In this document: positions 1 to 9,900 of the stretch, in pieces
Layout of the letters: each line of letters begins with the position of its first letter
Position numbering within the stretch: position 1 is the stretch's first letter
Origin: Notospermus geniculatus
Taxonomy: Eukaryota; Nemertea; Pilidiophora; Heteronemertea; Lineidae
Reading direction: 5' to 3'
Length of the DNA: 64,000 nt
Assembly: GCA_002633025.1 (NCBI GenBank)
Contig: NMRB01000040.1
Coordinates: forward strand, 88,381 to 152,380
Translations under genes and position numbers: made by a program
The notes under the pieces: model-generated
Told to the model about the DNA's origin: nothing
Databases searched by the model: none
What the model saw: the letters and a program-made list of their open reading frames with translations, nothing else

Positions 1-50
1 GTATCATTTAGTAATGACGAGTATGTTAATTTGTCTTTCCTTATTTTCAG

Positions 51-1020
51 TACAAACCAAGTATTGGTGCTTACATTGAAATCCAGGCCAAACGAATTGA
101 AATTTATTCCACTATGCTCAAGATTTATGCACATTTTACTGGTCTCAGGTACGGTATGTAAAGAGTGAAATTCTGCAGCAGCAGTCAACCTTGTGTGTGA
201 TACAAGTATTTCTGAACTAAAGTAAACTACATTGCAAGTATTTTCATCATTATTGTTTAATCATGTTTTTGAATGATTGTCTGTATCAAGGTACCTGTTC
301 TTGTTTGTAGGTACCTGATGTTCTACCATCCAATCCTCTGTGCTATATGTGGTGTCAGCTCAAACATGATCTTCCTTACTGCTGTAGCTTTGCTGTCATG
401 GTATCGGTTCCTCTCAAACAAAACATCCCTCAGTTCCAGTCCTTCGAGGACGGATCGCAATCGTCAAAGTTTGGAGGAGAGACGGGCCAACATTCGTGCT
501 GCCTTAGAGCAAGAACAAGTGACCAGTATGTGATATGTTTTACTGAATATTGGTTTGTTTGAAGTCTTCGCATTTAGTAACTTCTTAGTGACTTGAATTC
601 ATACAAAAACAGTTTCAAACGTTTTTCTTTGAACCAATTAAGTTAAAAATCTGCATGTTTTTCAGGTAATAATCCCACACAGACTTCAAACAGGCCAGAG
701 ACACCAATAGGAATGCTTCCATATGGGGCCGAACAGGAGCCCGTCGTCATAGACACATCAAAAAAACGAGTGAAAAAGACATTCACCAGTGAACCTGATA
801 GATCTATTGGGTGGCCAGAAAGTGTAGTCAATGGTAATGATGAGCCTGAGACTCTAAGAAAAGCACTCAGTCGCCAGCTGTTAGGAAGTCTCATTTAGAG
901 GAGGATGTTACAAAGGATACTGAAACATTGCTTCCATCCAGACCTGGGAGTACTCATGATGAAGACATGCAGTTAAGACGTAGAGGTGATGTTTTAGGAA
1001 AGTCTGTTTCACAATCATAA
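51..1020 (+). CDS. BSCL2: Seipin (BSCL2), C-terminal exons, partial
   Basis: Seipin is an ER membrane protein that forms rings at ER-lipid droplet contacts and controls droplet growth. Three exons are visible: 51-148, 311-525 and 666 onward, all with AG/GT borders and matching phase. The first encodes the end of the lumenal beta-sandwich ([13 protein letters not shown] across the junction, very like the vertebrate [13 protein letters not shown]). The second encodes the second membrane segment (about [20 protein letters not shown]) and a basic cytosolic start ([16 protein letters not shown]). The third encodes a low-complexity tail. The open frame stops at 896-898, but the +1 frame from about 850 runs to a TAA at 1018-1020 with a more tail-like, acidic, charged sequence ([11 protein letters not shown]), so a one-base indel in the A run at 859-862 is suspected. 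The N-terminal exons lie upstream of the window. Family call is confident; the exact C-terminus is not. Confidence 0.88.
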
Positions 1021-1364
1021 TGCTGGGTTCATGTGCCTGTGATATATTCAAATGTTTGGCCAATGGTTCGCTTTCACTCATTCGATATCAACATATAGAG
1101 AAAATTCAGTGTTTTTGCAACAGTCAGGGTATACATGGGAATCATTTACATGTAGTTTATTACCGGTACTCAAAATGAGTACTTCTTAAATGATTTCTCC
1201 TAAACCTCAAAATGATTTCGAGATACGCTTTAGATGGGTTAGATTGTTTTGTCTCTCCATGCTGGTATTGAATGAGTTTCACTTCATCTAAACATGCTGT
1301 TGAAAAAGGCATTCCATAGCTTTATTCAAGGTGCTTGCTGGTGAATTTGTCAGACATGAAATTC

Positions 1365-1370
1365 AATAAA
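1365..1370 (+). terminator. Poly(A) signal of seipin
   Basis: AATAAA about 345 bases after the longer seipin stop codon, in AT-rich 3'UTR-like sequence. Position and strand fit the seipin 3' end. Confidence 0.6.
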
Positions 1371-2526
1371 ATACTCTTACATTACAGTAGATTTGAAGAG
1401 AATTGATTAAATGTACCGGTAATGCATTTTATGATACGGGTACATACAAATTGAGCAGGCCTCGGGGAGTGGCTGCAGTCATAATGTACCTGGAGTTCGT
1501 GATCACTAATATTTGTATAATGGCATTTGAATACACACACACAATTCAGGCGTGGAAATTAAACTTGGAGGAATAATGCAGTAGCGACAAAAATGTGGAG
1601 TCAACATTTTGCAAGTAAAATTTGACATGTGATTATCACTATTATGAGGTTGATGCGAACTGAATCTATGTCACATTTTATTTTTTTAAATATAAATAAT
1701 ACACGCCTCACATACCATACACCAAGTTAGCGAAAGTTAGTACCTGCATACCCTATGTGCAACGACTACCTGTGATGGTAAATAAGTCCGATACTAAACA
1801 CTGAAATACAGTACATTCAGTTGTGTTCAAGAAATTAATGAAAGCTGATATGTTAGATAATTTTCGTGACATTATTTTGTGATATTTAATTGTTGATCAA
1901 TTTGAATGGATTTGTTTACAAAATAAACGATATTGCACCAAATCATTTTCTTGCTCAACTATCCCTGCATGCAAGAACATGCATTGAAGATTCCTCTAAC
2001 ATAACCTGGGTTATCATACCTCAAGAGAACGTCAGCCAATCACAGCGTGTCATTTACGGTCACGCGCCATGCAATAATTTTCATTATTTCATGGCATTAT
2101 TTCATGTTCGGCCGTCGGCAGTGTCATCGACGATCGCGATCCATATCCTACTCCGCCACTTTGCCCTTCCTCCAGCCGGCCGAGGCGGCCGTGCCGTGGG
2201 CGTAGCGCAGGCCCACATATGCCTACATACCGGTATCAAGTCCTACGATCGAAACACGGTGTATTCCGCAACCACAGCCTTTTTGTTTTAGCATGTGCCA
2301 AGAAAGGATTCATTGATTGGCCTTGCCCGGTGGGGCTCATTCCATCACCAGTAGGCTAGGCCTACGCGGGGTCGAAACCAAGCAGAGGGGGTCAGAATGT
2401 CTCAGAGGAGTGGATACTCCGATTACTTCCGACACAGATTTTTGAATGTTTTGGCTGCAGAACTTCTGTAGTTAGTAGGCCAGCGCTGCATGCCAGGGTA
2501 GGCCTATAGGCCTACACCTCCTTGCT

Positions 2527-2694
2527 GTTGGTGATAATATATATTATATTTCACGTCAAGCCATGAAATAATGGAAATTATTCGTCAGGTCAAAAAATTA
2601 TTTCCCTCGGCTTCGCCTCGGGAAATAATTTTTTGACCTGACGAATAATTTCCATTATTTCATGGCTTGACGTGAAATATTTATAATCACCAAC
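2527..2694. mobile_element. Near-perfect foldback (MITE-like) element
   Basis: The two halves are reverse complements over about 75 bases around a short GC-rich centre (TCGGCTTCGCCTC near 2608-2620). The inner arms match almost perfectly; the outer ends (GTTGGTGAT / ATCACCAAC) pair with small gaps. It has no coding capacity. The shape is that of a non-autonomous DNA transposon or foldback element; its superfamily cannot be told from the ends. Confidence 0.75.
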
Positions 2695-3470
2695 ATCAAG
2701 ACTATGCACCAAATACCGGTAGTATGCAAGGCAAAGCTGCCCCTGTTGCAGACTTAATGTAACACGACACCAAGAATGTATCGAGTAGTGCATACATGTC
2801 GGTTCCAAAACTGTCTACTACGGTATGTATTGGGTCTTCAACATATCCAAAATAGTCACTTTGAAAAAGACAATGAAGCTCAAAATTGTGAAAAAATAAT
2901 TTATTCACTGACCATTTTCATTTCTCACACCACTTGATCATTAGATGGATATCAAACGAGTGAATTTCCATCTTTTGAAGCCTATACTGATTTACATGTA
3001 CTGGTACGAAAACAGCTACACCAAACACCAAGGGTTGGTGTTCTCTAACAGAACTCGTGACAGTCCACCCTATCCTGTTATCAAACAGTGGATAAGAAGT
3101 ACAGGCACACATCACTCTTCCATTCTATTAGATGCCTGGACCTTCCGAGTACCGGTAGAAACAATCATCAGTCCCTCTCTGGCATCTGATCATGACCAGC
3201 CACCTCACAATGATAAAGCAGCAGCTTGAGTCCCACACTAATTTCTCCCAAACAGTGAATGCGCCAGGGTTGCAGCCAATCCAGATCACTGACTCACACA
3301 TCGGTGAGGGTTTCCTGCAAGAAAATTGTTAATTCATATAGACTTGCACTACAGTCGAGTTGGAAAGAAATGAGAGTCAAGGGAAGGGATCATATTCCCA
3401 AACAATTCACAATTTCATGTGCCAGTATACAATCTCTTGGCTGGTTCAACTGTGAGCAAAGAGCAGCCTA

Positions 3471-3621
3471 AAGCGGGTGATCCACTGTCGCGATTTGGGC
3501 TTGAGACGGGGTTGCGGTCCCTTGCGATCGCCTTATATCGCAACAGGAACTCCTTATAAGGTAACCGCAAGGGAACGCAACCCCGTCTCAAGCCAAGATC
3601 GCAACAGTGGATCACCCGCTT
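3471..3621. mobile_element. MITE with inverted termini AAGCGGGTGATCCACTGT
   Basis: The left end AAGCGGGTGATCCACTGT is the exact reverse complement of the right end at 3604-3621. The arms continue inward (GAGACGGGGTTGCG / CGCAACCCCGTCTC). TA flanks both ends, consistent with a TA target duplication. No open frame. A short non-autonomous DNA transposon just beyond the PIGF 3' end. Confidence 0.75.
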
Positions 3622-3672
3622 AACAGGTACATGTACATTTGGAGCTAAAGTATCCATTCCTTTGACAAGAAA

Positions 3673-3678
3673 TTTATT
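3673..3678 (-). terminator. Poly(A) signal of PIGF
   Basis: TTTATT on the plus strand, AATAAA on the minus strand, 40 bases past the PIGF stop codon. Confidence 0.5.
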
Positions 3679-3717
3679 TGCTATGTGCACACTCACCAAA
3701 CAAGCCACCACAGATTG

Positions 3718-4774
3718 TCAGAATGACTTAGCCTTCTGCTTGCTCTGAAGCCAAGCAAGGTAAAATGAAGAAATCATGAGCCCTGTGATGTATCCAAACA
3801 GTGTACCAAGAACACAACTGATGGGCCATTCCTAAAAATGAGAAATTAAGATAATTGGGCAATCAATGACAATTGGCATGCATTCATCCTAAAAAATTAT
3901 TGAATTATTTCATACCTAGAATATTTAGGGGGCTTGCATACAAGTGTTTTTCAACAGGTGAAACTGCAAATACATGCAGGAGCCTGCAGAGTCATATAGC
4001 ACACCTTACCTGCCAAGGCCTATCCCAGTCCAGTGGTATAGGGAACACACCAAGCCATGCTCCAATGATACTGCACCATACAGTGATAAGAAGCTGTCTT
4101 TCAAAGATGTTACCAGGTCTAGAAATACATGTATAGCATGTTAGAGAACTGGTCAGATTAGCCACTGCATCACTATTCCCAATACAAATGAAGCGCAGGA
4201 AAAAGGAAAACTGGTTGCTTCTGCCTATCTTAAAATGGAAAACAAGAAGGAAGGACAGAACACATGAGTCGTAGATCACTGTCTCCCCAAATATATCAAG
4301 GCGTACATGCCCCACTGAATCAAGATTTTAAACTGTCTCAAAGCAACTGAGAAACAACTGAACTGGACCATGGAAATGGGAAGCTGGTATGATTGGGAAG
4401 AAAAGATTCACTGACTTGTTTTGGACGAACACTTTCAACCAGTCCTCCAAATTTGTGCCAAGTGTCAAACAAGCAGGCAAAACAGTGGTTGCTGTGAGCA
4501 TCATGGATAAGTGGTAAGTTTCACTGACACCCCTGTGAAATAGAAGATGGACAGAAATCTTATTTTCAGATGGTGCCTTGCCATACAATGATAAAATGTA
4601 CATGTACGGGGTAGTAATATTTGCCCATGTCAGGAACTTGCAGATTGACAAATCACATCATTCAAAATTATAAAATACTTACACAGTCAAGGGTGCTCCA
4701 AAAAGAACGGCAGTGAAGTGAACGACTATTGTGGCAATTAATAGGATGACACCAACTGTCAAAATTTGCTTCAA
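3718..4774 (-). CDS. PIGF: PIGF, GPI ethanolamine-phosphate transferase subunit, C-terminal part
   Basis: PIGF is a multi-pass ER protein that stabilises PIGO and PIGG, the enzymes adding ethanolamine phosphate to GPI anchors. Four minus-strand exons join in frame: 4774-4683, 4532-4416, 4118-4010 and 3831-3718 (stop TGA). Together they give 143 residues. Diagnostic are GAWLGVFPIPLDWDRPWQ followed by WPIS...LGTLFGYITGL, nearly identical to the human C-terminus, and the preceding loop LTLGTNLEDWLKVF. Three hydrophobic segments are visible. The human protein has about 219 residues, so roughly 75 N-terminal residues, with the first membrane segments, are missing. I searched 4775-6900 on the minus strand and found no convincing exon for them. 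They may sit in a short or diverged exon or be lost in assembly. Confidence 0.9.
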
Positions 4775-6940
4775 CTGAAAAGAAACAACATCTGATTCAG
4801 AGTAAACCAGTCCACACCCACACACTCACAGGACATGAGAATGAGATGAAAATGACTCGTCATCTACCATCTATCTCATCAGTCTAGGCCTATCTTTGGC
4901 TCCGACCAACAGTGCCACCTTATTTTAAGAACTATCTACGCATACGACTACGAGGAGGCCGGTATCCGGTCTTTTCGCCCCATGGACTTTTCGCCCCCAT
5001 TCGCACCCAGTCAGTTCGCACCATCGGTCGGACTTTTCGCCCCAAAAAATTCGCCTCATAAATCCGTTAAAAAACATGAAAATGACGATATAGTAAGTAG
5101 CCACATGGATTTCATTTCCAGAACAACGGACCCCCGCGGCTGTCATTTGACAAGTGACACTTGAGGCGGCCTGACGATGTTTTGGCGGGAAACCGTGAGG
5201 GATATCATGAGACGGGCGTCATCGCGCTGCCCGAAAACTCCCGCCGATATTTTTCACCAGCGTTCTGACGTATTTGGCTGTGATCCAGAAAGAGTATGCT
5301 TCAAAGTCATGCCAGTGTTGCTTGGTTGTTTCTTTCCATTAAACAGAATATTTACTGAGATTAGGCCTAGATGTTGAGGTTGCTAAAAGCCGTAGCAACG
5401 GTGCAGTTGCCAACGATCTTTCATTCAATCAAGGCGAATCTTTCTCACACGAAGAAAACAAGCAAGGTAAAATGTATTTGGTTGTAATCCTGACAAAATA
5501 TCCTTTCCAAAGATGTATAACCATACAGTGGGTGCTGCCCGAGGACCTGTATATTTACTTAATTCAAAGATTGCCATCCCTTTTACTTCAGCACCATGCC
5601 TGACGATGTTTTGGCGGGAACCCTCAGTGACTGGGAAGNCTTTTATGTTACATTTTGTTAGAAACTCTGACACAAGGTTTAAGGTACATGTACCTGGGTC
5701 ACTTCTCATCACTGCCGTCGACACCCGTTGCGCTACGACGGCTACCGGTAGCACTGTTGCGCCATGGTTGTGTTGACGGCAGGGAATTTAGTTCTAACAT
5801 TCTGCCGGGCATTTCAACAGGCAGAATTGGTGTTTATTCTGATATTCATCAAAATAATCAATTATCTCCCAGATAATACGCAATCTGTTCATCATATTCC
5901 ATAAACTTATAAGAACTTGCAGTTAAACATCATACATGTCATACCAAACCAAAACCAACTCTGATTCAGTCCGATTCGTGTTCTTACATGTACGAATCAT
6001 TTTTTCTGAAGTCTGGGGCATCAGGTAGCCTACGCTACATTGTAGGCCTTGTCTGTGTTCTTTTACCTGAGAATGGAAATTGTAAGTAATGTGACATTGA
6101 AAATGATACCTGGAAGTCCCATCTCTACCCGAGTGCTGCATCAACTCCTAGTCTCCTGAGAAAAAATTGACTGAGATGATTTTCTTTTCATCCTACTCAA
6201 TTATGATTGGTTTTCCTGTTATTTACACCTGAATAGTAAGTGGGAGAAAGTCAATATTGCGGTTCTACTTATAGCATGATTTATGACGCATAGAGGAGTT
6301 GTTAATGTCATCTTATTGCAGAAACTTGGCATGTCAGTGTCAGTCATCTCTTCTGGTTTAAATTGAATGTTTGTGCCAAATTCTCCAGCTGCTTCTGATA
6401 TTCTATAAAGCATGTTCAAGAGGACTCTGAAATGATATTACCGGTATGTTGTGTTCTTTCCTTTTGGTGGAATTTTGTGTTCTCATGGAAATATAGTTTG
6501 CTATGCTAAAATGAAAGAGTTGGTTTTATAATGGTATCTGTTGGTGTTTTATGTGCTTGTGGTCATCTATAGTCTCAGGAGGTATCTTTTTGCTTCCCTC
6601 TGGTGAATTCATTTTTCAAAAGTTTATGGCTTTGGATAAAATTATTCCGATAGGTAGTATTCTGAAAGAGGAGGATCAGAGGAAGGATTGTTCTCTGCAC
6701 CTTCGCTGTGTTCAGAGAAGGATTATGAGAGAAAACAAAGGAAGGTTTGTGCCATTCCTTCAGTTTTCTCACATCTTGCTTTTAGTCCATAGTACTCCCA
6801 GTAGTGGAGATCTCTGCCGCAATGTTAGGGTACCAAGTTCAGTCCCCTTTTAAATTGTATTTTTCAGTTATTTTTGAGGGGAAAACCTCAATTTTATCAA
6901 AGCAACAGGGTAATGATAATTTGAAATTAACTTATTTCAG
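4775..6940. promoter_or_regulatory. Presumed shared upstream region of PIGF and BBS1
   Basis: This divergent interval should contain the 5' exons of PIGF (minus) and BBS1 (plus), but neither first exon could be recognised. Its CpG-richer part is about 5100-5450. It holds the E2F-like sequence TTTTGGCGGGAA twice (near 5180 and 5609) inside a repeated 23-base word, and a low-complexity run of TTTTCGCCCC-like words at 4970-5060. Position 5639 is an N. Promoter role is inferred from position only. Confidence 0.35.
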
Positions 6941-9900
6941 TCATGAAGGGAATTCCAAGTGGTTGAACGCCCATTACGACCCTGTGGCCTCTCTGTACAC
7001 ATTCAGCCAGTGTATCACGCTCTCTGATATAAGTGGAGATGGTGAAAACAGACTTATCATTGCTGACCTTGGCACAGGAACATATGACATGAAGCTGAAG
7101 GTCTATAAAGGTAAGAAATGTGCAAGAGAGTTGAACAAAATATCTGATGTCTCAATGGAAACCATTTGTTAAAACTAAAGTCGATGAGAAGAACAGCATT
7201 GGTGAACACAGAGGCAACAGGGATCTCTTGACAAAAAGATCTTGACAATAGTCCGGTCGCAAAACCCCGATTTTGGGCTTAGGTGTTTCTTTTTGAATAA
7301 CAGCATTTTTTACCAGTTTTCATACATTTGGAGGGTGTGGAATCGGAATCCGTCGAGTGCCACCTTGGCACCCTTGAGCGTTTTGAGAAATTCGCGTTTG
7401 AATTTTTGGAACTGACTTGATCATTGGACGTCAGCTGACGCAACGACTGAGCTTTGTACAGGAGAATGGGACCAATGTACAGCTAACTTTTCAGTGGTTG
7501 GATTTACACCCCACAAATGTATTATCAACAGATAGAGACATGGTGCCTCGTAATCATATAAGCATGTTTTTAGCAATTTTTAACTTGTTATGTAATTGGA
7601 AACAGCATTTTTATGTATTTTGACCCATTTTGTGTTAATTTACATAAAAAACGTCATTTCTTATTACAAAACTACTGAAAACAATTAATAACATGCTTGT
7701 CTTCTTCGGAGGCACCATGTTTCTATCTGTTGGTAATACATTTATGGGGTGTAAATACAACCATTTAAAAGTTAGCTGTACATCGGGTCCCATTCTCCTG
7801 TACAAAGCTCAGTCGTTGCGTCAGCTGACGTCCAATGATAAAGTCAGTTCCAAAAATTCAAACGCGAATTTCTCAAAACGCTCAAGGGTGCCAGAGTGGC
7901 ACCCGGCGGATTCTGAATCTCTGTCATTTGGAGATACAAAAAATGCAAAAAAATTGCTGTTATTCAAAATGTCACACTTTTTTGTTCTGCGTCCGGACTA
8001 CAATGTCCGGACTACAAGGTTGACATTGATAATGAAACGGTTGAAAGTACATGCACTACTATTGATTTTCGCTTCCACAGGGAGTGGTCACCACAGAAAA
8101 CTATCCATAATCAACTATCCGTATCTTTATTAATCCTTCAGGCACGACACTAATTACAGAGAATACAATCATAGATCTACCGACGGGAGTCGTTACGTTT
8201 TATATGGACACTAATGAGCCAAGAACACCAGGTATGAAGTCCAGTCCATGCTGATTTTGGTTTAAGATGCATAAACGATAAAGTGTATGTTTTGCAGGTT
8301 GAGTGGACAGCGGTTGAGAGGGGTTGATGCTGAAAGCCATTTGAGGTTATCATTTATCCTTTGTTGAGACGCCCTGTAATCAGTACATTGTACATTCAGT
8401 CAAGTACATTGTGTACATTTGACTGAATTATTGAGCTGTCAGAGAAAGTTTCAGTCTTTAATGACTGTCGTCAGTCATACTCAAGAAGTGGTGGTCTGTT
8501 CATGCTTTTAATCCTGCCTCTCTTCCAGCCATAGCAGTTGCATCTGGCCCGGCTCTTTTTGTCTATAAGAACATGCGGCCATACTTCAAATTTACTATTC
8601 CATCTTTGGAGGTGGATGAGAGGGAGCTGGACGTGTGGAATCAGGTCCAGCAGGTAGTGACAGCTGGAAGTTGATTTCGGCATCCATCTTGCCAATTTAT
8701 TTCTATAATTGTAATAGTTCTTGCCAAGTTCGTATCTGCACCTATATTGCCTTCATACTGATACACGCATGCTACACATCTGAACTGTCATATCTTGGAC
8801 TGGGAAGCTTGCTGGTTATGTATGTACATGTATCGTTCAGAAGCTTCATAACCCTTTTGGATCTTAAGCTTACATGTATACTACGGTGTGGAGTCCACGA
8901 CAGGCTACTGTCCACCTGCGTCAAAAGCTTTGTGGCACCTATCAAAAGCTTTTGGTGGGGAGCGGGGGATTGTTACACAAACTTGCATGCATGTAATATT
9001 ATAGATCAGTTCAAATTAGGTCGTCGTTTATGACGTCATGGCGATTTCTTGGCAACCCGCACATGCGCAGTAGCCATTTTCCTTGACAACGCGGAGGCTG
9101 GTGTGTTTACATTGGTTTCAACGAAGGATCCCGGCAATCGGCAGCATTTTTAGCTCACTGGGTGAGCTATTACAATGGTGCAGCGTCCGTCGGCCGTCGG
9201 CCGTCGTCGTGTTCCGTTAGCAGGGCACGTTTCGTAACCGCTGGAGCTATTGGTCTGAAACTTGGTACATATATACCCCTAGGTCAGATGACCCACGGCA
9301 CCAAGTTTCGGTCCCATTCGACTCTCGGTTTGGCCACCAGGTGGCGGAAACCAAAAACACAAAAAGTGCAATAACTCCTGAACTAATGACTAGATCATCT
9401 CCAAATTTTTATCATAGGTGTAGCTAATAAGGATACATAACATATATAACGGGTTTTTGATTTGACCTACTTTTCAAGGTCACAGAGGTCAAAGTTCGAC
9501 AAAAGTGACGAACCTGCCACAGTTTGTCATTATTTCACCGAGCGACTTCATATCTTGCATAAACGTGCATTGGAGGGGTACCTTAAAAAATACCAAGTTT
9601 CGGCCCGATTTGACATCCAGTATGGCCGCCAGGTGGCGCAACCTGAAAATCAAGTAAGTGCTATTACTCGGGAACGGCTTGACGCAGAGTGCTCAAATTT
9701 GATATTTACTTCCATCTAGATGACCTTTACATGCATGTCAAATTTTGGCCTGATTTGACTTCAAACATGGCCACCAGGTGGCGTAACCCAAAAATCATCA
9801 AAGTGCTGTAACTCAGGAACGCCTTAACCCAAAGCGCTCCAATGTGATATGTGGCCCCCTGCAGATGACCTTTATGTTCATGTGAAGTTTCCGCCCGATC

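Larger units (their letters stand above)
1371..3672. other. Intergenic, seipin to PIGF (convergent)
   Basis: No coding exon recognised. Open frames here (for example 1890-2291) lack splice context and family resemblance. The stretch holds a long hairpin element at 2527-2694 and an inverted-repeat element at 3471-3621, described separately. Confidence 0.6.

Noticed and set aside
1890-2291. 133-residue plus-strand open frame in the seipin-PIGF spacer
   Set aside because: No recognisable domain, no splice context, low-complexity end (GRGGRAVGVAQ).
5383-5412. RFX X-box for a ciliary promoter (GTTGCT...AGCAAC)
   Set aside because: The half sites are 9 bases apart; the X-box needs 0-3. The BBS1 start site is also unknown.
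5371-5467. Candidate BBS1 first exon starting ATGTTGAGG
   Set aside because: Ends in the wrong phase at the only nearby donor and does not resemble BBS1 N-termini.
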